The notes beneath the pieces are model-generated. The model had not been told where the DNA came from and did no database searches. It worked only from the letters and a program-made list of their open reading frames with translations. A stretch of 59,442 bases of DNA from Pedobacter quisquiliarum (lineage in GTDB: Bacteria; Bacteroidota; Bacteroidia; Sphingobacteriales; Sphingobacteriaceae). The DNA is taken from contig NZ_BMIL01000014.1 in assembly GCF_014642175.1 (NCBI RefSeq), positions 1-59,442 on the forward strand. The letters run 5' to 3'. A program made the position numbers and the translations under genes. Within the stretch, counting starts at the first letter, position 1; every line of letters starts with the position of its first letter. Positions 24,076 to 33,002 of this stretch are shown piece after piece.

Positions 24076-26049
24076 ATGGAAGAAATTAAAAATAAGCAGC
24101 TTAATGATTTGGCAACTATGCCAAATCCAATTAACCAAGAAAGTGCACATTCTCAGAATGACGGGCATGATCACGGGCAACAAGACACTGAAACAAACGG
24201 AGTGCTTGCACATTGGGATTTAATCCTTGCCCTGTTAATGTTGGCCACCGAATTGATTTTGGAATTTGGTTTTAATTATAAACTAAGCAACCCCATTGGC
24301 TTCACTGTTAATTCCATTGCTTATCTGCTGGCTGGCAGAAGCGTACTTAATCTTGCATTTCGCAAAGCACGGAGGGGAGATATCTTTAATGAATTTGTCC
24401 TAATGAGTGTAGCTACCCTGGGAGCATTTTATATCGGTGAATATTCAGAGGGTGTAGCAGTAATGGTTTTTTACCAAATCGGCGAGTGGTTCCAGGATTC
24501 GGCTGTTAGTAGGGCAAAACGTAATATCAAAGCGCTACTGGATATCAGACCAGATGAAGTTACCGTACTTAGAAATGGAGTTGACCAGATAGTAACGCCC
24601 TCACAAGTGTCACTTGGAGAAACAATACAGGTCAAACCCGGAGAACGGGTGGCTTTAGATGGTATTTTAGTTTCCCAGAATGCATCTTTTAATACAGCAG
24701 CTTTAACTGGCGAGAGTAAACCAGACACCAAGTACAAAGACGAACCAATTTTAGCGGGAATGATCAACTTAAATACTGTAGCGCAGATTAAAGTTAGTTC
24801 CCTATTCAAGGACAGTAAGCTTAGCAAGATCCTTGAAATGGTACAGGATGCTACTGCTCGCAAGTCTCAGACACAGCTTTTTATTTCACGCTTTGCCAAG
24901 GTTTATACTCCCATTGTATTTTTTCTTGCTTTAGCGTTGGTTGCACTTCCCTATTTTTTTGTAGAAGGTTACGTTTTTAGAGACTGGTTGTATCGGGGAC
25001 TTGTATTTCTAGTAATAAGCTGCCCTTGTGCATTAGTGGTGTCAATTCCCCTGGGATACTTTGGTGGTATTGGCTTAGCCTCCCGAAACGGAATTCTTTT
25101 TAAAGGGGGAAACTTTCTTGATGTTATGACCAAAGTAAATGCTGTTGTGATGGATAAAACCGGAACACTCACCAAAGGGGTATTTAAGGTTCAGCAAGTA
25201 GTTGCCCAAAGTATTAGCGAACAGGAATTGGTAAGAATAACAGCGGCTTTAGAAAAAAATTCTACCCATCCGGTTGGAAAAGCAGTGGTAGAGTATGCAG
25301 GGGAGGACTTAGGCACTTTAACCGCAAGTGAGGTTGAAGAGATAGCTGGTCATGGTTTAAAAGGAAAAGTTGATGGCAAACAAGTGCTTGCAGGGAACTT
25401 GAAACTCCTCAAGAAATTTGACATTTCCTATCCACCAGAAATTGAGCAAATCGTGTACACCATTGTTGTGATAGCAATTGATAATAGGTATGCCGGTTAC
25501 ATCACTATTGCTGATGAAATTAAAGAAGATGCAGCTGCCACTATCAAGGCAATGCACGACTTGAATATAAAAACAATAATGTTATCTGGCGACAAACAAT
25601 CGGTAGTGGATGCGGTGGCAAAACAAATTGGAATCGATGCAGCATATGGGGATCTTCTTCCTGAAGGAAAAGTTGAGAAAGTACAATCCTTGAAAGATCA
25701 GGGTTTACAAATTGCGTTTGCCGGAGACGGTGTGAATGATGCTCCAGTAGTTGCTCTAGCTGATGTTGGCATAGCCATGGGTGGGCTAGGAAGCGATGCA
25801 ACGATCGAGACTGCAGATGTTGTTATTCAAAATGATCAGCCCTCTAAAATAGTTTCGGCTATTAAAGTAGGTAAGATTACAAGGAACATCGTTTGGCAAA
25901 ACATCATTTTAGCAATGGCAGTAAAAATTATTGTTTTAGCACTTGGGGCTGGAGGGGTTGCAAATCTGTGGGAAGCCGTAATTGCTGATGTTGGTGTTGC
26001 GTTGCTTGCTATTTTAAACGCGGTAAGGATTCAAAAGATTAGCCTGTAG
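24076..26049 (+). CDS. zntA/cadA-like: P1B-type heavy-metal-transporting ATPase (Zn/Cd/Co/Pb class)
   Basis: A 657-aa P1B ATPase. A His-rich N-terminal tail (SQNDGHDHGQQD) replaces the usual heavy-metal-associated domain. Transmembrane metal motif ISCPCALVVSIP, phosphorylation motif VVMDKTGTLTKG, HP motif STHPVGKAV and hinge AGDGVNDAPVVALADVGIAMG are all present. CPC plus the general context fits the zinc/cadmium group (P1B-2), with cobalt as an alternative. It has its own Fur-type operator upstream and exports metal from cytoplasm to periplasm, from where the RND pump could remove it. Confidence 0.93.
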   Translation: MEEIKNKQLNDLATMPNPINQESAHSQNDGHDHGQQDTETNGVLAHWDLILALLMLATELILEFGFNYKLSNPIGFTVNSIAYLLAGRSVLNLAFRKARRGDIFNEFVLMSVATLGAFYIGEYSEGVAVMVFYQIGEWFQDSAVSRAKRNIKALLDIRPDEVTVLRNGVDQIVTPSQVSLGETIQVKPGERVALDGILVSQNASFNTAALTGESKPDTKYKDEPILAGMINLNTVAQIKVSSLFKDSKLSKILEMVQDATARKSQTQLFISRFAKVYTPIVFFLALALVALPYFFVEGYVFRDWLYRGLVFLVISCPCALVVSIPLGYFGGIGLASRNGILFKGGNFLDVMTKVNAVVMDKTGTLTKGVFKVQQVVAQSISEQELVRITAALEKNSTHPVGKAVVEYAGEDLGTLTASEVEEIAGHGLKGKVDGKQVLAGNLKLLKKFDISYPPEIEQIVYTIVVIAIDNRYAGYITIADEIKEDAAATIKAMHDLNIKTIMLSGDKQSVVDAVAKQIGIDAAYGDLLPEGKVEKVQSLKDQGLQIAFAGDGVNDAPVVALADVGIAMGGLGSDATIETADVVIQNDQPSKIVSAIKVGKITRNIVWQNIILAMAVKIIVLALGAGGVANLWEAVIADVGVALLAILNAVRIQKISL

Positions 26050-26187
26050 CAATCTGATCTGGATACCGTTTAAAGGTGTTTACTCATTCTAAATTCAATG
26101 ACGGCTTCATGATAATGCTTTAAGACACATTCCATGCAATGGTTGCATTAATAAATAAGTCTCGAGAGAGTTGAATACAATTTGCGA

Positions 26188-26517
26188 TTAATTTCGCGGA
26201 GCGTAGATTATAATACAGGCGCCGATCAAAGCAATTGAAGCGCCTACTATATCATATTTATCAGGTTTAAATCCGTCTACTTTCCACGCCCATATTAAAG
26301 CTAAAACTATAAACACACCTCCATATGTAGCATATACCCTTCCAAAGTTGGCTGTTTGCCAAGTGGCAACGACTCCATAAAGAGCAAGAATTATCCCACC
26401 AAGTATACCGTACCAAAATGGCTTATCTTCTTTTAGCCATTGCCAAATTAGGTAACCACCCCCAATTTCAAATATGCCAGCGATTATAAAATAACATAAA
26501 GACCTTACTATATCCAT
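26188..26517 (-). CDS. ynfA: YnfA family (UPF0060) small membrane protein
   Basis: A 109-aa four-helix membrane protein of the UPF0060/YnfA family, distantly related to small multidrug resistance transporters. The typical GGGYLIWQWLKEDKP and RVYATYGGVFIVLALIWAWKVDGFKPDKYD segments are visible. It is convergent to the P1B ATPase gene and stands alone. Substrate unknown; in other plasmids it travels with metal-resistance genes. Confidence 0.92.
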   Translation of the reverse strand: MDIVRSLCYFIIAGIFEIGGGYLIWQWLKEDKPFWYGILGGIILALYGVVATWQTANFGRVYATYGGVFIVLALIWAWKVDGFKPDKYDIVGASIALIGACIIIYAPRN

Positions 26518-26911
26518 TGGACTAAAATACCATTAAAGTTTAGCTGTTCTCCAACAGTGACATATCTAACATAAAAACTTATAAGCGGAAATATCATTAA
26601 ATCCTCTTTTAAGAAGACGGCCTGGCTGTCTGACCTCAATAGAAGCTTTACGGCAAAAGAGAGAAATTGCGGTTTGTTCGACGCCGATCTAGCTTTCGCC
26701 AAATATTGAATACTCCAGTATTCCACCATTTTTTGATAGAAATTGAGATGAGTATTTGATAAACAGTTATAGAATTATTGTGTCTTTTCTAGCAGGCCAG
26801 CGATGAAGTAAAGTCTACAGTTGTTTCCTCTCAACCATCAAGAAAATGGAAGAATACAAGTTATCCTATGAGAGATTTTTGGCTATATTGTAATCACCTA
26901 CATTTATTGAA
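26518..26911. other. Junction stretch between metal and sulfur modules
   Basis: Nearly 400 bases without a credible gene. The centre is repeat copy A (26592-26739). After it follow about 170 bases holding the promoter of the sulfite oxidase gene, in which no clear consensus stands out. Confidence 0.55.
26592..26739 (+). repeat. Junction repeat, copy A (~148 bp)
   Basis: Alignable over its whole length with copy B at 41905-42042: shared blocks include AGACGG-CCTGGCTG, GCTTTAC, GCGGTTTGT/TTCGGTTTGT, GCCAAAT and a 3' end CTCCA-TATTC-ACC-TTTTTGATA. A third, inverted copy (46131-46275) shares TACGGCAAAA-GAGAG with this one. No protein coding seen. It sits exactly between two functionally different cargo blocks. 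Confidence 0.65.
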
Positions 26912-28108
26912 ATGAAAAACGACAAAACATCACAAAACTACACGTTAAACAGACGTAATTTTGTTACTGGAATTATCCCGGTGATAGCTGGCGCAACAAT
27001 ACCATCCTGGGCTTCGGCGAAGGAGAGTCAACAAACCAGAGAAGACAATGACTTTCCAGGACTTATCACGCGAGAGAAAAAGCCATTAAATATGGAGTTT
27101 CCATTTCCTACGTTAAAAAACAGGATTACTCCAAATAACCAGTTCTTCATCAGGAGTCATTTTAACATTCCCAATATTGATGCTGCAAATTGGGAATTAG
27201 AGATTGGCGGCAACACCAATCGTGTCATAAAAATCAATCTGAGCGAACTTAAAAAGCTTCCTGCAAAAAAGGTAATGGCTACTATAGAATGTGCCGGAAA
27301 CGGACGTGCTAACCTCGCCCCAAAAGTGAAGGGTTTAGGATGGGAACAAGGTGGGATCAGCAATGCTGAATGGACAGGAGTACCTTTATCCGTATTGTTA
27401 AAAAAGGCTGGGATAAAGGTGGGTACGGTAGACATTATTTTGGAAGGGAATGATGAGGGGATGATTACAGAAGAGCCGAAATCACCAGGAAAAATCAAAT
27501 TCGCCCGGAGCATTCCGTTAAATATAGCAATGCAGGATCACATCATCATCGCCTATGAAATGAATGGAAAACCATTGAGTGCTGAACATGGTTTCCCGGC
27601 AAGGGCAATTATTCCAGGATGGTATGGTATGGCATCTGTGAAATGGCTGATGAAAATTACTGCATCTGAAAAGCCGTTTGATGGCTATTGGCAGACGATT
27701 GAATATGCTTACTGGAAGCGTGTTGAAGGACTACCTACCTTGACGCCCGTAACCACTACATTGGTTAAGTCTGAAATATCAAGGCCGGTATTGTTTGAAG
27801 CGGTGCCGGCTGGAAAACCTTATCAAGTAAGGGGTGCAGGATGGTCAGGTGATAGTAACCTATCGAAAGTAGAAATAAGCACGGATAAAGGCAATTCATG
27901 GCAACCAGCAAAATTAATTGGTCCTGCTATCCCTTTCGCCTGGCAGCTATTTGAATTTGAATGGGTGGTTCCTGCTAAGACTGGAAGATATAGTTTAATG
28001 GCTAGAGCGACAGATCAAAATGGCAAAACGCAACCCATGGAGCATGATTTAGACAGAAGAACTTACATGGTTAATTTTATCTCGCCAATTGATGTAGATG
28101 TAATATAG
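26912..28108 (+). CDS. sorA-like: Sulfite oxidase-type molybdopterin oxidoreductase (SorA/SorT-like)
   Basis: A 398-aa periplasmic molybdoenzyme. A twin-arginine signal (LNRRNFVTGIIPVIAGATIPSWASA) is followed by the oxidoreductase molybdopterin-binding domain, whose Mo-ligating Cys sits in ATIECAGNGR, and by a C-terminal Mo-co dimerisation domain (about residues 270-390). It should oxidise sulfite to sulfate in the periplasm and pass electrons to a cytochrome. The surrounding TsdA-like cytochrome, YeiH and CysL/YeiE-like regulator support a sulfite role. Molybdenum cofactor synthesis must come from the host chromosome. Confidence 0.9.
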   Translation: MKNDKTSQNYTLNRRNFVTGIIPVIAGATIPSWASAKESQQTREDNDFPGLITREKKPLNMEFPFPTLKNRITPNNQFFIRSHFNIPNIDAANWELEIGGNTNRVIKINLSELKKLPAKKVMATIECAGNGRANLAPKVKGLGWEQGGISNAEWTGVPLSVLLKKAGIKVGTVDIILEGNDEGMITEEPKSPGKIKFARSIPLNIAMQDHIIIAYEMNGKPLSAEHGFPARAIIPGWYGMASVKWLMKITASEKPFDGYWQTIEYAYWKRVEGLPTLTPVTTTLVKSEISRPVLFEAVPAGKPYQVRGAGWSGDSNLSKVEISTDKGNSWQPAKLIGPAIPFAWQLFEFEWVVPAKTGRYSLMARATDQNGKTQPMEHDLDRRTYMVNFISPIDVDVI

Positions 28109-28200
28109 CTCAATAAGAACAAATTTCAGGATCTTGCGGTTATCGCATAAGGCTTGTCTGCCATAAACAGTTTATCACATTTAATATTCTACATCAAACC

Positions 28201-28797
28201 ATGATCAGATTCACGTCTATACTTTTACTATTTGCTAGTTTCTCTGCACGAGCACAACATGAACACATGCAAATGGCAACTAAAAAAAATGTCTTCCTTG
28301 GGCAAATGGACCATATGATGATGAAGATGGATGAAATATCAGCTACCACATCTGCAGACAGAGATTTCATACAAATGATGATCCCACATCACCAGGGAGC
28401 TATTGATATGGCAGAAGAAGAGATTAAGGCCGGAAAAAATAAAGAAATGATTCAGCTAGCTAAAAGTATCAAAGCTGAGCAACAAACTCAGATTCAGCAA
28501 ATGCAACTCCTGCTTAGCCATCCTGAAGGATTTATCGCTACAGGCAACCAACATCAAAACGCTAACCAGAAGATGATGAAAGTGATGATGGAGCAAATGC
28601 CTGAAGAAAAACAATTGTCGGATACTGATCTGTCCTTTGCAAAAATAATGCTTCCTCACCATCAGGCTGCCATCGACATGGCTAAAGTTGAGTTGCGGTA
28701 TGGAAAAAATAAAAATGTAAAAAGACTGGCCGAGAATATTATCTCAGATGAACAGATAGAAATCCAACAAATGAAGACATTTACAACCTCCCATTAA
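28201..28797 (+). CDS. DUF305 family secreted protein (His/Met-rich four-helix type)
   Basis: A 198-aa secreted protein with signal peptide (TSILLLFASFSARAQ). The DUF305 ferritin-like unit is duplicated: MMIPHHQGAIDMAEEEIKAGKN and MLPHHQAAIDMAKVELRYGKN, each with the HH-x-(G/A)A motif. The many Met and His residues (MDHMMMKMDE, HEHMQM) suggest binding of copper or another soft metal. It is followed four bases later by a beta-propeller gene, so the two are an operon downstream of the sulfite oxidase. Role in this context unknown. Confidence 0.88.
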   Translation: MIRFTSILLLFASFSARAQHEHMQMATKKNVFLGQMDHMMMKMDEISATTSADRDFIQMMIPHHQGAIDMAEEEIKAGKNKEMIQLAKSIKAEQQTQIQQMQLLLSHPEGFIATGNQHQNANQKMMKVMMEQMPEEKQLSDTDLSFAKIMLPHHQAAIDMAKVELRYGKNKNVKRLAENIISDEQIEIQQMKTFTTSH

Positions 28798-28800
28798 CAT

Positions 28801-30192
28801 ATGAAAAAGATATCCTTGTTTACGATATTTATATCCAGTTTTGCCCTACAATCAAAAGCACAATCAATCTATGCCCAAGACAGGGTTTATACAGGCAATC
28901 AGATATCTAATACGGTTTCTGTCTTAGATCCCTCAACACAAACTTTATTAGGAAATATTGTTCTTGGTAAACCCCAACCTGATATCTTAAGTCCTCTATA
29001 TAAGGGACAGGCCCTGGTTCATGGCCTGGGTTATTCCCCTAAAAAGCAATTACTAGCAGCGGTTTCCATTGGATCAAATTCAGTAACCTTTATTTCAACA
29101 GCAAAAAATAAAGTATTAAAAACTGTTTATATCGGACGTTCACCGCATGAGGCAACCTTTAACCCTTCAGGATCACAGGCATGGATATCGGTAAGAGGAG
29201 AATCGTATATCAGCGTAATCGATGCAAATAAACTGATTGAAATCAAACAAATTCCAGTAGCCGACGGCCCGGGAATGGTTGCTTTTACTCCAGATGGAAA
29301 ATGGGCTTATATTTGTTCCAGCTTTACTGCAGAAGTGGATGTAGTGAATTCAACTTCCTATGCTATTGTAAAGCGTATTCCAGTAGTTAGTCCATTTTCT
29401 CCAAATATATTCTGTAGTCCTGACGGGAAATGGATTGCATTGACACATAAGGATGTAGGGAAGATCACTGTCATCAGCACGGAGACAAATACTATACATA
29501 CAGTACTAAATACAGGTCCAATTACCAACCATGTCACTTTTACTTTAGTTAATAATTCACCTGTGATGCTGGCAACCATTGGCGGAGAAAACAGCTTAAA
29601 AGTATTTAGTGTTTCACAAGATTTCAAGCTTACTGATAGCATTGCGACAGGATCATTGCCACATGGCGTCTGGACTTCAGCAGATGGTAAATTTGCATAT
29701 GTCGGATTGGAAAATGATGACCAGGTACAAGTGGTTGATCTGGTAAAAATGGCCGTTGTAAAAACCATTGCTATTGGACAATGTCCGCAAGCATTGTTGT
29801 ACGCTGCTAATGCCAGCCCTGCAAATGCCTCAAAAGAAAATTTAACCCCGCTTAATCTTGCAGACAAAAGTCAGGTGATTAAATTGATGAATAAGGATAA
29901 TTCAATGTCATCAGGCATGCTAAACGTAAGAAGCGTAGGCTTGACTGATCTTGTCGTACAGGACTTTAAAAAACTCGAGCCAAATACTTCGTATACTTTA
30001 GCGTTAACCAACTCCTCAAATGATACGTTTAACGCTGATTATGTCATCAATTCTTTTAAGACCGATGAAAAAGGAGCTTTTAGCGGTCAATCCTCGGGGA
30101 TTATTAAGAGTGTAGGAACAAGTGGCGCCGATTATAAACATGTGATTCTTATTGATGATCTTTCAAAAAAGCTGGTGATGATCAGTAACTAA
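28801..30192 (+). CDS. Secreted YVTN/YncE-type beta-propeller protein
   Basis: A 463-aa exported protein with N-terminal signal (SLFTIFISSFALQSKAQ). Repeated units of about 40 residues (NTVSVLDPSTQTLLGNIVLG, NSVTFISTAKNKVLKTVYIG, SYISVIDANKLIEIKQIPV, AEVDVVNSTSYAIVKRIPV and more) form a seven-bladed propeller. The C-terminal ~120 residues are a separate small domain (LNVRSVGLTDLVVQDFKKLEP). Paired with the DUF305 gene. Such propellers often scaffold or bind metal and redox partners in the periplasm; exact role unknown. Confidence 0.87.
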   Translation: MKKISLFTIFISSFALQSKAQSIYAQDRVYTGNQISNTVSVLDPSTQTLLGNIVLGKPQPDILSPLYKGQALVHGLGYSPKKQLLAAVSIGSNSVTFISTAKNKVLKTVYIGRSPHEATFNPSGSQAWISVRGESYISVIDANKLIEIKQIPVADGPGMVAFTPDGKWAYICSSFTAEVDVVNSTSYAIVKRIPVVSPFSPNIFCSPDGKWIALTHKDVGKITVISTETNTIHTVLNTGPITNHVTFTLVNNSPVMLATIGGENSLKVFSVSQDFKLTDSIATGSLPHGVWTSADGKFAYVGLENDDQVQVVDLVKMAVVKTIAIGQCPQALLYAANASPANASKENLTPLNLADKSQVIKLMNKDNSMSSGMLNVRSVGLTDLVVQDFKKLEPNTSYTLALTNSSNDTFNADYVINSFKTDEKGAFSGQSSGIIKSVGTSGADYKHVILIDDLSKKLVMISN

Positions 30193-30198
30193 TGTAAT

Positions 30199-31194
30199 TT
30201 AAACCAAAGATATTACTGCCCACAATGCAGCACTTGAAATTACTATCCATAAAATTACGCCTTGTAACAGTGGCATTACCCCCACTGCTTTCAAGATAGT
30301 AAATGAGAGTCCGCTTCCTATCAGGAACAATGTTAAAGTTAAGCCTACTTTTGCTAATGCTACAAAGTAGGGCGCAAAAGGCTTAATAAAGGGTAAGTAG
30401 GTGTTGGCGATCATTGCCAGGATAAATAGCCCTATAAAATAGGGTATACTAACTTTGCTATTGTTGCTTTTGAACAGGAAAGATGTACCAAATGCTACAG
30501 GAACAATCCATAGTGCTCTGGCTAACTTAACAGTTGTGGCTATCTGTAGTGCTTGTTCACCATATTTACTGGCTGCCCCAACAACAGAACTGGTATCGTG
30601 GATAGCAATGGCACACCACATACCAAATTGTGACTGTGACAAGTTAAGCGCATGTCCGATAGCAGGGAAAAGAAATAAGGCCACCGAGTTGAGTATAAAA
30701 ACAGTACCCATTGCAACGGAGATCTGTTTTTCTTCTGCGTTCATTACAGGCGACAATGCAGCAATAGCACTTCCACCACAGATCGCCGTTCCAGCTGATA
30801 TCAAAAAAGATGTTTTACGTTCTATTTTAAATACTTTTCCCAGGATAAAACCAATGATAAGTACTCCGAAAATAGAGACTACAGTAAACATTACGCCTTC
30901 TTTTCCTGCTTTCATTGCACTGAATACATTCATTCCAAATCCTAGCCCGACAACAGAAATTTTTAGCAGCAGGTTTGTAGCCTTGTGATTTAAATGCAGA
31001 TAGGGATGTTCCATTAGTTGCGCCAATACTAATCCTAACAATAAGGCTAAAGGAGGCGACATAAATGGAAAGAGGCACAGCAAAACTGCCAGGGTGAAGA
31101 TAATTTTACGGGTGTATAAATTTAAGTTTAGCAGGTTACTCGCTTTTATTTTAGAAGAATTTGAATTGTCTTTGATTTGTGTTATGGTTTTCAT
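30199..31194 (-). CDS. yeiH: YeiH family membrane protein (putative sulfate/sulfite-related exporter)
   Basis: A 331-aa polytopic membrane protein of the UPF0324/YeiH family when started at 31194 (MKTITQIKD). Typical segments are FLISAGTAICGGSAIAALSPVM and MWCAIAIHDTSSVVGAASKYG. In enterobacteria yeiH is adjacent to and controlled by the LysR regulator YeiE, which responds to sulfite. Here a CysL/YeiE-like regulator lies 3.5 kb upstream and an ATAAC-N5-GTTAT palindrome lies upstream of this gene. It is convergent with the propeller gene, with only six bases between the stops. Confidence 0.88.
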   Translation of the reverse strand: MKTITQIKDNSNSSKIKASNLLNLNLYTRKIIFTLAVLLCLFPFMSPPLALLLGLVLAQLMEHPYLHLNHKATNLLLKISVVGLGFGMNVFSAMKAGKEGVMFTVVSIFGVLIIGFILGKVFKIERKTSFLISAGTAICGGSAIAALSPVMNAEEKQISVAMGTVFILNSVALFLFPAIGHALNLSQSQFGMWCAIAIHDTSSVVGAASKYGEQALQIATTVKLARALWIVPVAFGTSFLFKSNNSKVSIPYFIGLFILAMIANTYLPFIKPFAPYFVALAKVGLTLTLFLIGSGLSFTILKAVGVMPLLQGVILWIVISSAALWAVISLV

Positions 31195-31248
31195 TGTCTT
31201 TGTTTTCTGATTCAAAGATCCATAACTAAAAAACCCGGATCAAATTAC

Positions 31249-31293
31249 TAAAACTTATCTTCCATAACTTCATGTTATAGAAGATAAGTTTTA
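31249..31293 (-). terminator. Strong hairpin before yeiH with embedded LysR-type palindrome
   Basis: A 13-bp outer stem (31249-31261 with 31281-31293) ends the tsdA-to-acfC gene run and precedes yeiH. Its loop contains ATAACTTCATGTTAT (31264-31278), which has the same ATAAC-N5-GTTAT form as the palindrome in the divergent tsdA/lysR region (34637-34651). It may act as a terminator or attenuator, as an operator, or both. Confidence 0.6.
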
Positions 31294-31301
31294 GACATTA
31301 T

Positions 31302-32051
31302 TTATTCCCAACCCCATTTTTTGAAAATGAGATGTCCTTTATCGGATTGCATAAACTTGATAAAACGCTCAGTTTCCGACTTATGCGTACCAGTGCTACT
31401 CTTCACTACAGGTGTACCTCTATAGACTGTTTGTGTAACAGGAATCTTAACCATTGAGGTGAGGTCTGGTAAACGGTTATGCCAGGAGCCAAATGTTATC
31501 CAGGCATCATATTGAGGATCATTTTTCCAGGCAGCAATACCCAATGCCGAATTTGCAAATGTACCTGCTATACGCTGCTGTATGTTTGCAATCAGATCTT
31601 GTCGACCTGCTAAATCTTCCCAAAGCCCCATTTGCCCAGCCCCATTCACATCAAGAATTTTCACACCTGGTTTACAGAGATCGCCCAGATTTTTGATGTT
31701 TTTAGGATTGCCGGGCCGTACCAGGATCGCTGCAGCACGTTTATATAACTCTGTCCGAGAGTTCGCCACTATCATGTTTGGGTGGTCAGACATGAATTTT
31801 GAAAGCATGTATTCTGCGCCTCCAAAGAACAAATCTGCATGTTTCATTGCATCCGGCATCCATTCATTATCTGGCCCGGCAGTGACTTTAATTACGATAT
31901 CATGCTGCTTTCCAAAAACCTTCGCACATTCATTAATCGGTCCGAGCGGCCCACCGGGACCATAGACATATAAAGTATCATTTGGAATTTGTGCATTCCC
32001 AATGGTCACTACAGCAACGACTGACAATATGGTTAAAAATATATTTTTCAT
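31302..32051 (-). CDS. AcfC-like periplasmic substrate-binding protein
   Basis: A 249-aa exported protein (signal MKNIFLTILSVVAVVTIGNAQ) of the type II periplasmic binding fold, resembling accessory colonisation factor AcfC and sulfate/tungstate-binding proteins (VYGPGGPLGPINECAKVFGK, VTAGPDNEWM, ADLFFGGAEYMLS, RPGNPKNIKNLGDL). It probably binds an oxyanion such as sulfate or sulfonate. No ABC permease or ATPase is encoded nearby, so it is an orphan: either it works with host permeases or as a scavenger/sensor. It lies 12 bases after a second binding protein gene. Confidence 0.82.
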   Translation of the reverse strand: MKNIFLTILSVVAVVTIGNAQIPNDTLYVYGPGGPLGPINECAKVFGKQHDIVIKVTAGPDNEWMPDAMKHADLFFGGAEYMLSKFMSDHPNMIVANSRTELYKRAAAILVRPGNPKNIKNLGDLCKPGVKILDVNGAGQMGLWEDLAGRQDLIANIQQRIAGTFANSALGIAAWKNDPQYDAWITFGSWHNRLPDLTSMVKIPVTQTVYRGTPVVKSSTGTHKSETERFIKFMQSDKGHLIFKKWGWE

Positions 32052-32062
32052 TGTGTTTATGT

Positions 32063-32983
32063 TTAAGGTAAATCAAAACCAAACTTTTTGTAGATGGCAG
32101 CAGCCTGCGGACTGATCAAAAAATCCATAAAATCTTTTGCAGCGGCCGGATGTGGCGCATCTTTTAACTGTCCGGCTATATATTGCGCATGGATATTCTC
32201 TTTTTCAGGAATTTCAATGAGCTCAACAGGATGGCCAATCATTTTCTGATAGTAGGCCTCAGTATACCATACTGGAGCGGCGTCACTTTCGTTGTATAGT
32301 ATCCTCATTGGTGATTGGCGATGATGGATCATGGTAAGATAAGTAGTCTTATCTTTAACTTTATCTTCCATGATGGTAGATTTTAATGTTTCTCCTCCAG
32401 CTTTCACATAGGCTTCTTCAATACGTTTACCGATCCCTTCATTCTCTGGATTTGGCATACTGATCCTCAGCTCTTTATTTGCTAAATCTTTGAGTGACTT
32501 CAATGCCTTCGGATTTCCTTTTTGGACCATGATTGCCAACCTGTTTCTAGCATATAAAGTCGTTTTGCTAAACCATTCAGGGGTCATGTCTATCCGGTTC
32601 TTACCAGCTGTATAAACATCCGGCTTTAAGGTAATTCTCATGTTGCCCACCACAATGCTACCGGTTTTTATTTGTTGGGCTAAAATGCCTGGGGGAAGCG
32701 TTTCGGCAAATACCCGCAGATACTGTGGATATGACTTTTTAAAGGCTGCAATTAATTCGTCAATGCACATAAACTGGTTACCGGCAAAGAAAACCACCAG
32801 TTGGGGATCATTAATGTCTCCAAAAAGATCAGGCACATTGTCTACTCCAGGTACTGTGAACTGAACTTTACTTTCAGGTGGAGTATTCCAGGGCGGATCA
32901 AAGCGATGATCCTGGGCCTTAACATTTCCACAAAGCAATAAAAATGCAACTGTGGCTAAAAAGGTGTGATTTATATATTTCAT
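32063..32983 (-). CDS. ModA-like periplasmic substrate-binding protein
   Basis: A 306-aa exported binding protein with signal (NHTFLATVAFLLLCGNVKAQ). The fold is that of molybdate/sulfate-type solute-binding proteins: VVFFAGNQFMCIDELIAAFKKSYPQ at the first domain, MVQKGNPKALKSLKDLANKELRISMPNPENEG at the cross-over, and a C-terminal FLISPQAAAIYKKFGF typical of ModA. Candidates are molybdate, needed by the sulfite oxidase, or a sulfur oxyanion. Again no permease or ATPase gene is near. Same operon as tsdA-like and dsrE-like genes. Confidence 0.82.
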   Translation of the reverse strand: MKYINHTFLATVAFLLLCGNVKAQDHRFDPPWNTPPESKVQFTVPGVDNVPDLFGDINDPQLVVFFAGNQFMCIDELIAAFKKSYPQYLRVFAETLPPGILAQQIKTGSIVVGNMRITLKPDVYTAGKNRIDMTPEWFSKTTLYARNRLAIMVQKGNPKALKSLKDLANKELRISMPNPENEGIGKRIEEAYVKAGGETLKSTIMEDKVKDKTTYLTMIHHRQSPMRILYNESDAAPVWYTEAYYQKMIGHPVELIEIPEKENIHAQYIAGQLKDAPHPAAAKDFMDFLISPQAAAIYKKFGFDLP

Positions 32984-33002
32984 GATTTTTTAATTATTTG
33001 GT

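Noticed and set aside
26508..26729. Minus-strand 73-codon frame upstream of ynfA
   Set aside because: Falls mostly inside junction repeat A, whose homologue B has no matching frame.
29358..29867. 169-codon antisense frame in the propeller gene
   Set aside because: Shadow of a well-supported gene; composition is not protein-like.
30455..30988. 177-codon antisense frame in yeiH
   Set aside because: Shadow of a recognised membrane protein gene on the other strand.
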